NCBI GenBank assembly: GCA_000416085.1
Contig: KE356579.1
Coordinates: 1,725,736 to 1,740,166 of the forward strand
Origin: a halophilic archaeon J07HX64
GTDB taxonomy: Archaea; Halobacteriota; Halobacteria; Halobacteriales; Haloarculaceae
Reading direction: 5' to 3'
DNA length: 14,431 nt
Positions 1 through 7,630 of this stretch are shown piece after piece (the first letter of the stretch is position 1; each line of letters starts with the position of its first letter). Both the position numbers and the translations under genes were made by a program. Below the pieces are notes generated by a model, which was not told the origin of the DNA, did not search any database, and saw nothing but the letters and a program-made list of their open reading frames with translations.

Positions 1-825
1 CGAGACGTACACAGTCGTGCGGTCGGGGACATCCTCTGTAATCCAGGTGTTCGCGCCGATACTGGCGTGGTCACCGACGGTGATCGGACCGAGGATCTTG
101 CTGCCGGCCCCGATGACGACGTTATCACCGATGTCCGGGTGTCGTTTGTACCCCTTCCGGAGCGCGTGGTCGTCGTTCTCGTCCGCCTCGAAGTGCAGGG
201 CGCCGAGTGTAACATCCTGGTAGATACGGACCCAGTCGCCGACGGTCGCCGTCTCCCCGACGACGACACCGGTGCCGTGGTCGATAAAAAAGTGCGCCCC
301 GATACTCGCACCCGGGTGGATGTCGATCCCGGTGAGACGCTTCGCGGCCTCGGTCAACTCGCGGGCGTACACCGCGCCGCCCGTCTCGTAGAGTCTGTGT
401 GCGACGCGCTGGACCAGGATCGCCTGGAACCCCGGGTACGCCCTGATCACCTCGGTGTAACTCTTCGCGGCGGGGTCGCCTTTGTAGGCCGCCTCGACGT
501 CGGTCCGGAGGCGTTCGCGGAGCGCCGGCAGTCTGTCGAGCACCGGCGTCACGACATCGGAGAGACACTCCGGCGAGTACGGCTGTATACCCTGACAGAA
601 CAGCGTCCCGAGCGCCTCGATGCGTTCGCGCACGGCCTGCTCGTCACCGACCAGTTCACCGGCGTTCCAGCACCGCGGGAACAACAACCCCCGTAACACC
701 GCTATCTCCTCGGTCGGTGCGTGTCGCTCCGGGAACGTCGCTGACTCCGTCGGAAACGGCGCTCTGTCCGCCGCGTACGACGCAACCAGGTCACTGTGTG
801 CGGTCCCGTCGTATGTGTACTCCAT
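1..825 (-). CDS. cysE: Serine O-acetyltransferase (CysE/EpsC type), 3' end cut by window edge
   Basis: This enzyme transfers acetyl from acetyl-CoA to L-serine, giving O-acetylserine, the precursor for cysteine synthesis in the cytoplasm. The 275 codons in the window run from ATG at 825 to the edge without a stop. An alpha-helical N-terminal half (about residues 30-165) is followed by left-handed beta-helix hexapeptide repeats from about residue 168 on. The family core is clear: DIHPGASIG (168-176), then IDHGTGVVVGETATVGD (from 181), YQDVTLG, and HPDIGDNVVIGAGSKILGPI. D168 and H183 are 15 residues apart, as are the catalytic Asp143 and His158 of E. coli CysE (known for the family). The ATG is preferred because a TATA-like box lies about 25 bases upstream, as expected for a leaderless transcript. 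The C-terminus lies outside the window, so completeness cannot be judged. Its divergent neighbour is a GNAT protein with no obvious link to cysteine synthesis. Confidence 0.93.
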   Translation of the reverse strand, partial: MEYTYDGTAHSDLVASYAADRAPFPTESATFPERHAPTEEIAVLRGLLFPRCWNAGELVGDEQAVRERIEALGTLFCQGIQPYSPECLSDVVTPVLDRLPALRERLRTDVEAAYKGDPAAKSYTEVIRAYPGFQAILVQRVAHRLYETGGAVYARELTEAAKRLTGIDIHPGASIGAHFFIDHGTGVVVGETATVGDWVRIYQDVTLGALHFEADENDDHALRKGYKRHPDIGDNVVIGAGSKILGPITVGDHASIGANTWITEDVPDRTTVYVS

Positions 826-844
826 ACTGGTAGTAGTCCCTCGG

Positions 845-854
845 GAGATATAAC
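845..854 (-). promoter_or_regulatory. TATA-like box of the serine acetyltransferase gene
   Basis: On the minus strand the bases read GTTATATCTC, centred about 25 bases before the ATG at 825. This is the spacing of an archaeal TATA box to a start site at or next to the start codon, so the mRNA is probably leaderless. No Shine-Dalgarno-like sequence precedes the ATG. Confidence 0.55.
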
Positions 855-1061
855 GGGTGTGACCCGTTGCCCCGCGGTACATAGCTCCGATATCACGCCT
901 CCTCACTACCCCGCCAGCCCAGGCCACAGTTCGGTGTGCTGCCACCCGATCGAGAATCTCGACGGTCGGCGCGCCGGTGGTGGCCACCGCCCACGTCCCC
1001 AGCAGTTGTAGCGACAGAGACCCACCGCAACGCTGATACCCGCGTGACGGGAGACACAGGT

Positions 1062-2171
1062 ATGCAGATCCGTCGAGTTCGCAACGACGAGGCGGAGATT
1101 CGACGCTACGTCACCGACTGCTGGCTGTCGTTCCAGGAGGACCTGACCGGGGCCGAGGAGACACACGCACTCGCCGACGACGCAACCGAGGCGGCGGTGG
1201 AGTACCACCTGGAGGAGCTCGACTCACCGGAGAGCCGACTGTGGGTTGCCCTCGACGGTGTCGGGGAGGAGATGGCGTCACTGTCGACGGTCGACGGGAC
1301 GTTCGCTGGTCTCGTGCGGACACAGACACACCAATCGCCACAGCGGTTCGACTGGCCCGACCGGCTCGAGATCGAGGACTGCTGGGTGCGAGAGCGCTAC
1401 CGCGGGACCGGGCTGGCCGACGACCTGTTCGCACGGGCTGTCCAGCACGCCCGGGAGGACGGCTGTCCGGAGTTCACACTCACCGTTGGGGTCGACAACG
1501 AGCGCGCGGTCGGCTACTATGAGAAACTCGGGTTCGAGGTCCAAGGGTTCGGGATGCGGGTCCCGGTGGAGGATCTCCGGCTGTCACTCGACGAGGGACC
1601 GGCGGGAGACGCTACCACTCACCTCCGTCGGGTGCGAGCCGAGGAACCGGTACTACGCCGGTTCATCGAGGAGTGTTGGCTTCCCTTCTGGCAGGAGATG
1701 AGTGAGGCAGTCGGCGAGCAGCATCTCGACCCGGAGCTCGACCGGGAGGAGCTGCTCGAACGGCTCGTCGAGAGTTACGACACCCCGGACCGGCGGTGCT
1801 GGGTCGGCCTTGATGATGCCGAGGACCCGGCAACCCCCCTCGAGGATGTGGCGGCAACGTTCGCGGGCTGGATAAACGCCGGACTGGCGCCGATCGACCC
1901 GTTTCTCGACCCGCCGGAGCGGCTGTTCGTCGGTAACCTGTACGCCGGGCCCGACTACCGCGGGACCGGGTTGGCCGACCAGCTCGTCGCCCGTGCGATG
2001 CAGTACGCACGTGAGGAGGGCTGTATCGAACTCGTGCTCGGGGTCGAGGCCGGAAACGACCGGGCGCTCGCCTACTACGAGAAGCTCGGGTTCGAACCCT
2101 ACGAACAGCGGATGGCCGTCCCGCTCGACGAACTCGAACTGTCAGCCACATCTCCGGGCAGCCACTACTGA
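1062..2171 (+). CDS. Protein of two tandem GNAT acetyltransferase domains
   Basis: The 369-residue cytoplasmic protein consists of two homologous GNAT N-acetyltransferase domains (about 1-185 and 186-369) that clearly arose by duplication. Both halves begin with a RRVR.(D/E)E..(I/L)RR(Y/F) segment. Both carry the acetyl-CoA-binding loop YRGTGLAD (from Y113 and Y299). Both follow it with ARA.(Q)(H/Y)ARE(D/E)GC and end in (N)(E/D)RA.(G/A)YYEKLGFE. With both loops intact, both domains could bind acetyl-CoA; the acceptor cannot be told from sequence. The frame is open upstream to an ATG at 936, but those 42 extra codons are rich in Arg and Pro and unlike a GNAT start, while ATG 1062 (MQIRRVRND) aligns with the start of the second repeat. 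No strong TATA box or ribosome binding site was seen. It converges on the methyltransferase gene with 9 bases between them. Confidence 0.88.
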   Translation: MQIRRVRNDEAEIRRYVTDCWLSFQEDLTGAEETHALADDATEAAVEYHLEELDSPESRLWVALDGVGEEMASLSTVDGTFAGLVRTQTHQSPQRFDWPDRLEIEDCWVRERYRGTGLADDLFARAVQHAREDGCPEFTLTVGVDNERAVGYYEKLGFEVQGFGMRVPVEDLRLSLDEGPAGDATTHLRRVRAEEPVLRRFIEECWLPFWQEMSEAVGEQHLDPELDREELLERLVESYDTPDRRCWVGLDDAEDPATPLEDVAATFAGWINAGLAPIDPFLDPPERLFVGNLYAGPDYRGTGLADQLVARAMQYAREEGCIELVLGVEAGNDRALAYYEKLGFEPYEQRMAVPLDELELSATSPGSHY

Positions 2172-2180
2172 CCACAGTAC

Positions 2181-2891
2181 TCAGACCCGTGTCGCACGGA
2201 CACAGAGAAAGACTGGATGCCGTGACTCCCTCTCGTACAGCTCCGGCCGGCGTCGCTCGAACTCGGCCGTCGGCTGTGGCTCGACAACCGACTCCAGTCT
2301 GAACCCGGCCTCCAGCAGTGGGTTGATTACCGCCGAGAACGGTCGCCGGTAGTACGGCACGTCGACCGCCCACTCGTGCCGTTGTCGTTCGGTCTCGAAG
2401 TAGTTCGCCGCCCCGTTGTCTGCCTCGAAGGGAAACTGGTCGAGCGGGTGGCCGGTCGAGAGCACCAGGAACCCGCCGGGCCGGAGGACCCGTGCGAACG
2501 CCGAGAGCGGTTCCGTCCAGTCCGCCACGTACCCGAGTGTGAGCGCGCTCACCACACCGTCGAAGGAGTCGGAGTCGGCAAACGCCAGCCCGTCTCTCAG
2601 GTCCGCCTGTCGGAGGCTCACGTCACCCCCGGTGCGCTCCTGGGCGCGTGCGAGCATCTCACCGCTCACGTCCACCCCGACAACAGTAGCCCCTCGCTCT
2701 GCCAGCCACGCCGTGTACACACCGGTCCCGCATCCGGCATCCAGCACCCGCTTGCCCGCTACCTCCGGGACGAGCGAGGCTGTCGCGGGAAACTCCAGGT
2801 CCGCGTTGTACGGCCCCTCGCGCACCGCCTCGTCGTAGCTGTCCGCCAGCTCGTCGTAGGCTGACTCCGGTGTCGGTTCCTCCTCGGCCAT
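2181..2891 (-). CDS. Class I SAM-dependent methyltransferase (Methyltransf_11/25-like)
   Basis: This 236-residue soluble protein has the Rossmann-type SAM-binding fold. Motif I is VLDAGCGTG (residues 49-57). The acidic residue closing strand 2 follows in VVGVDVSGEML (from 70). A motif II-like QADLRDGLAF lies at 95-104, the SFDGVVSALTLGYV strand-4 segment around 109-122, and FARVLRPGGFLVLSTGHP around 132-149. The C-terminal part (NYFETERQRHEWAVDVPYY...F) resembles small-molecule methyltransferases of the UbiE/BioC-like group, but the substrate cannot be assigned. The frame extends upstream to 2993, but ATG 2891 is chosen because a TATA-like box lies about 26 bases before it and the extension (rich in Arg, Pro and Ser) looks non-coding. 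It is downstream of dabA in the same direction with a 115-base gap and appears to have its own promoter. Confidence 0.9.
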   Translation of the reverse strand: MAEEEPTPESAYDELADSYDEAVREGPYNADLEFPATASLVPEVAGKRVLDAGCGTGVYTAWLAERGATVVGVDVSGEMLARAQERTGGDVSLRQADLRDGLAFADSDSFDGVVSALTLGYVADWTEPLSAFARVLRPGGFLVLSTGHPLDQFPFEADNGAANYFETERQRHEWAVDVPYYRRPFSAVINPLLEAGFRLESVVEPQPTAEFERRRPELYERESRHPVFLCVRATRV

Positions 2892-2912
2892 GCATCCGGT
2901 ACTCACTCGACA

Positions 2913-2921
2913 GCATAAGCT
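2913..2921 (-). promoter_or_regulatory. TATA-like box of the methyltransferase gene
   Basis: The minus strand reads AGCTTATGC, centred about 26 bases before the ATG at 2891. The position fits a leaderless haloarchaeal transcript and supports that start over the longer open frame. It also suggests the gene is transcribed separately from dabBA. Confidence 0.45.
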
Positions 2922-3006
2922 CTCTCGGCTCGAACCTGCCCGTGGTGGCGGAGGGGTCACTCGTCTACACCGAGAGAGAAGCCAGTCGTCCACACCAGCA
3001 TCGGGG

Positions 3007-5427
3007 TCAGTCGTCGACGGCCGAGGTGGAGGGGGAGGCGGTCGGCCCCTGGTCGGTCGGCGGTTCCCGCTCGGAGCTATCCACCCAGGACAGGTCGCCG
3101 TCGAACCGGAACGACCGGTGGTCCTGCTGTGGGTCGACGACGGTGAGTGAGAGCCAGTTGTTCTCGAGGAGTTCGGTCACCCCATCGTGGTCGGCCAGGA
3201 TGTCGGTCACGCGCTCGACGGGTGCGTGAATCACCGTCGAGAGCCGGAGCGGCTGGTGGTACGGCTCGTCTGTCCCACTCTGTAGCGACTGCACCGGGAG
3301 ACCGGTCATCAGGTCACCGCCGTTTCCCTGGTAGACACCGACGTTCCCGACAGGGTTGTGGGTCACCTTCGACCCACTGCCGTACACCGCGGGGTCGACT
3401 GTCGCGAAGTAGTACTGTGAGTTTATCCACTGTGTGACGACCATCGGGCCGGTCACAATCGCCTCGAGCGCCGCCCCGTCGGGGTCGGTCGACCAGTCGT
3501 ACGAGTGGAGAAACGAGCGCCCGTCGAGATCGAGATCAGCCGTGAGCGACCGGGGGCCGACGACGAACGCGGCGTTGCCGGCCAGCCCCCACTCCGGGCG
3601 TGTCTCGGCCCAGTCCGCGGCGCGGCGCTCCGTCTCGCGGACCCCGGCGTCGAGTCCGGCACCCATGTCACCGGCACGCTCGGCTGCCGCCCCGGCGCGG
3701 GCCTGTTCGAGGTCCGCCCGGAGTTGCTCGATATCCGCCTCGTGGCTCTCGGGAACCGCACCGGCGTACAGTTCGACCTCGTCGGTGGTCGTGTTGTGCT
3801 GACCGGCGACAAAGACCGTGTCGGCCGGGATCTCGAACCCTCGCTCGCGGAGGTGTTCCTTTACTGTCCTGTCGTTGCAGATCGCGGCGAGGACACGGGC
3901 GCTCGGTCCCCCGGGGTTGCCCGCACAGGCGCCGCAGTCGAGGCTGGCGTCGAACGGGTTGTTCGTCGTCTGGCTGGCGTGACCCGCGAACACGACGACC
4001 CGACCGAACTGCTCCCAGCCCATCAGGTCGAACGCTGTCGCGGCGTACTCGACACGCTCCCCGAGTGTGAGGCCCGCCGGAAGCGCGTGGTCGGTGTCCG
4101 GGTCGTGGTCGAGTAACGGCTCACAGAACTCGTGGTCGTCCGGTATCCGTCCGTCTGTGCTCTCGAGCAGGTCGTACACCCGGGCCGGGAGCAGTGTCCG
4201 GGCCGCGAGCGCGACCCCGTAGCCGACACCGGCGCTCTCGACGAAACTGAACGCGGTGGCAGCGTTCGACTGGAGTGACTCCACGATATCGGCCCCCGCA
4301 TCGAGCACGTTCGACCAGGTGTCGTGGCGCCCTTGCTCCGGTGTCGCACCAGTCGGGCGGTCGGTGACCCGGTGCTGGGCGTCCAGAATCGGCGGGCACG
4401 CGTCGACGGTCACCCCGGAGTCGTACGGCTGGTAGCGCATCGGAACCCCGAAGAAGCCGGCATAGCCGTGTGTCTCGTAGCTCCCCGTGGCCTCGATGTG
4501 ACGGCGGATGATCTCGGAGCGTGTGTCGATACAGAAGACGAGTTGCGCGTCCGGACGCTCTCGGTCCCCGGTTTCGGCGCTCTCCCGACCGGCCGCGGCC
4601 ACCTCGTCGACGAGTTCCCGTCGGTAGCTCCGCTCCCACGCGGTCAGCCACACCTCCGCTAGCGGGACCTCCACTCCGGAGCCCTCGGTGTCTGTGACAT
4701 CCGGTTCGACCGGTGTGTCGAGCAGGTCGACGAGCGCGAGACGCACCGCGAGGTACCCGGTGAGTGTGACCGGGTGTGCCGACTGCCAGTCACCCCCGCC
4801 GCTCGCACGATGTCTGATCAGACCGGTCCAGCCCGGGAGCGCGGTCAGGTGGTGTTCGAACACCGACTCCCATCTGGACTCGGGCACCCCCGACAACACC
4901 CGCTCGATTGCGGCCACAGGCTCGTCGGGCAGCCCCGCTATCCGGGTCCGGTCCGGTATCTCCCGGTCGTAACGGGCCACCGAGCGGAACGCGGCGTAGA
5001 ACCCCCGCTCGCGGTTCGGCATCGGCCAGTGGGCCGTTTCCTGCTCCAGAAACGCCGCCAGCCACTTTGTCAGGAGTGTGTTGACAGGCTCCTGATCTGT
5101 TGCCGACCCCGACGACCGACCGACCGACTCTGCCGACAACCGGGACAGCGACGTGTCCGGGTCACCGTCGTAGCCGTGACGCTCGAGTTCACGACGCAGG
5201 ACAGCAGGGTCGATACGCCCGTCCGCCAGGGCGCGGCCGAACGTCGCGGAATCCGGGTAGCCTCTCCCGTCGAACCGGGCTGCCGCCTCTCGAACCGCCT
5301 GGTGAAAGGGTACGTCCTCGAACCCCGACAGCGGGTTCGCGGTCACGAACGAGTGGAGCGGCCACACCAGCCCGACAGTCGACGCCGCGCTGTCGATACG
5401 CTCCCGAACCGCCGCCTCAGCGCTCAC
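3007..5427 (-). CDS. dabA: DabA, DUF2309 inorganic carbon accumulation subunit
   Basis: DabA is the large cytoplasmic-facing subunit of the DAB inorganic carbon accumulation complex. It is thought to act as a vectorial, carbonic-anhydrase-like enzyme turning CO2 into bicarbonate, coupled to ion flow through DabB. The 806-residue protein starts with the family signature (VWPLHSFVTANPLSGFED, about 21-38). The predicted zinc-site residues are all present: C299 and D301 in LVFCIDTRSE, and H483 and C498 in GHASQTTNNPFDASLDCGAC. Their internal spacings (2 and 15) equal those of C351/D353 and H524/C539 reported for Halothiobacillus DabA. The family C-terminus (PLRLSTVIHAP...ENNWLSL) is followed by about 30 acidic, Ser/Thr-rich residues. 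The start is GTG at 5427, inside the end of dabB (11-base overlap), with GAGGAG just upstream; coupled translation is likely. Function in this organism is inferred from homology. Confidence 0.93.
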   Translation of the reverse strand: MSAEAAVRERIDSAASTVGLVWPLHSFVTANPLSGFEDVPFHQAVREAAARFDGRGYPDSATFGRALADGRIDPAVLRRELERHGYDGDPDTSLSRLSAESVGRSSGSATDQEPVNTLLTKWLAAFLEQETAHWPMPNRERGFYAAFRSVARYDREIPDRTRIAGLPDEPVAAIERVLSGVPESRWESVFEHHLTALPGWTGLIRHRASGGGDWQSAHPVTLTGYLAVRLALVDLLDTPVEPDVTDTEGSGVEVPLAEVWLTAWERSYRRELVDEVAAAGRESAETGDRERPDAQLVFCIDTRSEIIRRHIEATGSYETHGYAGFFGVPMRYQPYDSGVTVDACPPILDAQHRVTDRPTGATPEQGRHDTWSNVLDAGADIVESLQSNAATAFSFVESAGVGYGVALAARTLLPARVYDLLESTDGRIPDDHEFCEPLLDHDPDTDHALPAGLTLGERVEYAATAFDLMGWEQFGRVVVFAGHASQTTNNPFDASLDCGACAGNPGGPSARVLAAICNDRTVKEHLRERGFEIPADTVFVAGQHNTTTDEVELYAGAVPESHEADIEQLRADLEQARAGAAAERAGDMGAGLDAGVRETERRAADWAETRPEWGLAGNAAFVVGPRSLTADLDLDGRSFLHSYDWSTDPDGAALEAIVTGPMVVTQWINSQYYFATVDPAVYGSGSKVTHNPVGNVGVYQGNGGDLMTGLPVQSLQSGTDEPYHQPLRLSTVIHAPVERVTDILADHDGVTELLENNWLSLTVVDPQQDHRSFRFDGDLSWVDSSEREPPTDQGPTASPSTSAVDD

Positions 5428-6901
5428 TGTACTCCTCGCTGGCTGTCAGCACAGTCCCGGACGGGGGCTGTGTGGCGTTCAGAAGCGCCACGTACAGGCG
5501 CTCGCTCCGGCGATACAGACCCGTCTCGATAGCGATGTAGGCAACGGCGAACGCTGCACCGACGGCGACGTGGACGACAGTCAGGTCTGCCGGGACCGTG
5601 ACGACCCCCCCGTTCATCAGCCCGGTGATAGCGACGTAGACCGCGCCGTAGACGGCGATTGCGGGCAGGAACAGTATCGCCACGACACCGTACCGGAGCC
5701 TCGCGGGAACCGAACGCCGTCGCACCGCGGTCTGTGTCGCGTGTAGTGTCGTCAGCACGACCAGCCCGGTCAACAGGAGCCCGCTGTCGAGCCCTGTCCC
5801 CTTTCCCGTGAGTAGCGCAAACACGACACCACCGGCAGTTGCCGTCAGGAGTGTGACGACCCCTCCGGCGAGTCCGAGCGACCGAGCCGTCGACCCTGTG
5901 GTCGGATCCGTCTGCTCGATCTGACCACCCGAGCTCAGGAACTGGTGGGCCTTGTAGAACCCGTGCAAAACGAGGTGTGTGACCGCCGCTCCAAAGAACC
6001 CGAGCCCGGCCTGGACGAGCATGAACCCCATCTGACCGGTCGTCGAGCAGCCGAGACTCCCTTTTATATCTGCCTGGACGGATTTGAGGAGCTTCCCGAG
6101 GAGTGCGCTCGCGGCCCCGACCACCACGACCAGGAGCATGAACTGCCCGTCGAGGGTGACAACCGGTGCGAACCGCGCGAACAGGACCCCACCCGCGTTG
6201 ACGAACCCGGCGTGCATCAGCGCCGATGCCGGTGTCGGTGCGGTCATCGAGGAGAGCAGCCACGTGTGGAACGGCACCAGCGCGGACTGTATCATCGCCG
6301 CCAGCAACAGACTCCCCAGTGCCACAGTGAGCGTCGTCCCCGACACCGTCTCCGCGGCCACGAGTATCTCCGAGATTGTCCTCGCACCCGTTGCCTGCGA
6401 CAGTGTCACGAGCGCGATGCCCAAGAACACACTGCTCGCCAGAAAGTACCGCCGGGCGTAGGAGGCGGCGGTCCGGGCCTGTGGCCACCCGCGGACGGTC
6501 CCGACCAGGTCTGCCATGACCAGCCCCATCGCCAGCCAGGCGAGCCAGAAGCCCACAACGTGGTCTGCCGCGACGAGCCCCATCACCACCAGTGTGAACG
6601 CGAACAGACGGGTAAAAAACCGGGTCAGATGCTCACTCCCCGCCATGTACCGCCGCGAGTAGCTGTGTACGATCCCGCTGAAGAAGGTCACGACGACCCA
6701 CATAACCAGCGTCAGCCCGTCGACGACCACCAGCCCGGACAGCTCCCAGCCCCCGCCGCCGGCGAGTCGAACACCGACCACACACAGGCTCGCCAGCCAC
6801 AGCAGCCACACGAGCCACGTGAGAACCGCCGGCACGCGCGCCGTCGGTCCGTTGTTCGTTGGGAGCTGTCCAACCGTTCTCCGCTCGTTCTCTCCTGACA
6901 T
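5417..6901 (-). CDS. dabB: DabB, NuoL-like membrane subunit of the inorganic carbon transporter
   Basis: DabB is the membrane partner of DabA and belongs to the NuoL/MrpA proton-conducting family (Proton_antipo_M). It probably supplies the cation gradient that makes bicarbonate accumulation one-way. The 494 residues are mostly hydrophobic helices, roughly a dozen, starting near residue 24. Family segments include HSYSRRYM (79-86) and ALVPFHTWLLSSMTAPTPASALMHAG (207-232), the conserved core of NuoL-like subunits. These are followed by KSVQADIKGSLGCSTTGQMGFM (from 273) and THLVLHGFYKAHQFLSSG (from 308), which fit DabB better than the Nuo or Mrp branches. No other Nuo, Mrp or Mbh genes are nearby, and its partner is dabA, so a complex I role is unlikely. 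ATG 6901 is the first start after an in-frame TGA at 6905-6907. No clear ribosome binding site precedes it; the likely promoter gives a leader of about 75 bases. Confidence 0.92.
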   Translation of the reverse strand: MSGENERRTVGQLPTNNGPTARVPAVLTWLVWLLWLASLCVVGVRLAGGGGWELSGLVVVDGLTLVMWVVVTFFSGIVHSYSRRYMAGSEHLTRFFTRLFAFTLVVMGLVAADHVVGFWLAWLAMGLVMADLVGTVRGWPQARTAASYARRYFLASSVFLGIALVTLSQATGARTISEILVAAETVSGTTLTVALGSLLLAAMIQSALVPFHTWLLSSMTAPTPASALMHAGFVNAGGVLFARFAPVVTLDGQFMLLVVVVGAASALLGKLLKSVQADIKGSLGCSTTGQMGFMLVQAGLGFFGAAVTHLVLHGFYKAHQFLSSGGQIEQTDPTTGSTARSLGLAGGVVTLLTATAGGVVFALLTGKGTGLDSGLLLTGLVVLTTLHATQTAVRRRSVPARLRYGVVAILFLPAIAVYGAVYVAITGLMNGGVVTVPADLTVVHVAVGAAFAVAYIAIETGLYRRSERLYVALLNATQPPSGTVLTASEEYSER

Positions 6902-6975
6902 TGTTCATCGTCGACCAGTCGCCACCGTGACCGACACCACACGCCGACCCGACCGACGGCAACCGACCTCCGTTA

Positions 6976-6990
6976 CGTTCGTTTCGAACG
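6976..6990. repeat. Short inverted repeat at the predicted dabB transcription start
   Basis: CGTTCG-TTT-CGAACG is a perfect 6-base inverted repeat with a 3-base spacer. It lies between the TATA-like box at 6998-7006 and the transcription start expected near 6975. That is where a repressor would block polymerase entry. The role as an operator is inferred from position alone. Confidence 0.45.
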
Positions 6991-7028
6991 GTCCGTAGAT
7001 TAAAACCTTCGATGTTACCAGACCGTTC
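6986..7028. repeat. 8-base inverted repeat enclosing the dabB TATA-like box
   Basis: GAACGGTC at 6986-6993 is the exact reverse complement of GACCGTTC at 7021-7028. The 27-base spacer between the arms contains the TATA-like element, and the left arm overlaps the palindrome at 6976-6990. The symmetry suits binding of a dimeric regulator that covers or wraps the core promoter; that reading is inference. Confidence 0.45.
6998..7006 (-). promoter_or_regulatory. Likely core promoter of dabBA
   Basis: The minus strand reads GTTTTAATC, preceded by CGAAG, a plausible TFB recognition element. It is the clearest TATA-like sequence near dabB that fits the surrounding symmetry. With the usual spacing, transcription would begin near 6975, giving an untranslated leader of about 75 bases before the ATG at 6901. 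An alternative AT-rich site, CTATAAC at about 7095-7101 on the minus strand, would give a longer leader. Confidence 0.45.
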
Positions 7029-7048
7029 CTCAGCTGGAGTCCAGATAC

Positions 7049-7099
7049 CGTACTGTTACAACGGGAGAGCTGTCGGGAACAGATAGTAACGTACTGTTA
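7049..7099. repeat. Direct repeat upstream of dabBA
   Basis: CGTACTGTTA occurs at 7049-7058 and again at 7090-7099, 41 bases start to start, close to four helical turns. Each copy is preceded by CAGATA (7042-7047 and 7080-7085), although at slightly different distances. On the minus strand the repeats lie 40-100 bases upstream of the dabB TATA-like box. They are candidate regulator sites, with the neighbouring Lrp/AsnC protein the obvious candidate. Confidence 0.5.
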
Positions 7100-7155
7100 T
7101 AGGTACAGACAGTCGGAAGGGAGGACGGGACCTGTGGTCAGTGACTGTGGTGGCG

Positions 7156-7623
7156 TCACCGGTCCGGGTCGAACTCGTCGAAAGGAGTCGTCTCGTGGGC
7201 CCGGACCAGCACCTCGTCCGTGATGGTGAGTCCAAGTTCGAGGAGCGTCTGTGCAACCGGCGTGATGTCGCTGTCGGACTCCCCGACGGCTGTCACGAGC
7301 AGGTTCTGCTCACCGGTCACCAGCTCCTGTACCGAGACCACACCGTCGATACCGAGTATCTCGGGGATCAACTCGCCCCGCTCCGGGATGGACGCGGTGC
7401 AGTATAGCAACATCCGGAGTGAGTACCCCGATTTCCCGTAGTCCACGTCGGCGCTGTATCCCTTTATTACTCTCTCGGACTCGAGCTGCTGGATACGCTT
7501 GCGGACGGTGCTGTCTGCGGTCCCGGTTCGCTCCGCGATATCACTCGAGGACGTGTTCCTCGCGTCTGCCTGCAGCGCGTGCAGAATCGCTCTGTCGACA
7601 TCGTCGATGTCGTGTTCGACCAT
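7156..7623 (-). CDS. Lrp/AsnC family transcriptional regulator
   Basis: This 155-residue protein is a feast/famine-type DNA-binding regulator. The N-terminal winged helix-turn-helix covers about residues 5-62 (DVDRAILHALQADARNTSSSDIAERTGTADSTVRKRIQQLESERVIKGYSADVD), the standard AsnC-type HTH. The C-terminal RAM-like effector and oligomerisation domain covers about 66-145, with the family core GVVSVQELVTGEQNLLVTAVG (94-114). The ligand cannot be read from sequence. ATG 7623 is chosen over the longer frame to 7674 because a TATA box lies about 27 bases upstream and the protein then starts like its family. It is encoded upstream of dabBA in the same direction with a 254-base, repeat-rich gap, so it is the likely regulator of carbon uptake. 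A CAGTACG element shared with that gap occurs in its own promoter, suggesting autoregulation; both points are inference. Confidence 0.92.
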   Translation of the reverse strand: MVEHDIDDVDRAILHALQADARNTSSSDIAERTGTADSTVRKRIQQLESERVIKGYSADVDYGKSGYSLRMLLYCTASIPERGELIPEILGIDGVVSVQELVTGEQNLLVTAVGESDSDITPVAQTLLELGLTITDEVLVRAHETTPFDEFDPDR

Positions 7624-7630
7624 ACCGGGT

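Noticed and set aside
67..696. 209-codon open frame on the plus strand
   Set aside because: Antisense to the serine acetyltransferase gene, whose catalytic motifs are unmistakable.
5945..6898. 317-codon open frame on the plus strand
   Set aside because: Antisense to dabB, giving a His/Arg/Gln/Pro-rich translation with no recognisable domain.
5417..6901. dabB as a respiratory complex I (nuoL) or Mrp antiporter subunit
   Set aside because: No other nuo or mrp genes are nearby, the sequence motifs fit the DabB branch, and it overlaps dabA.
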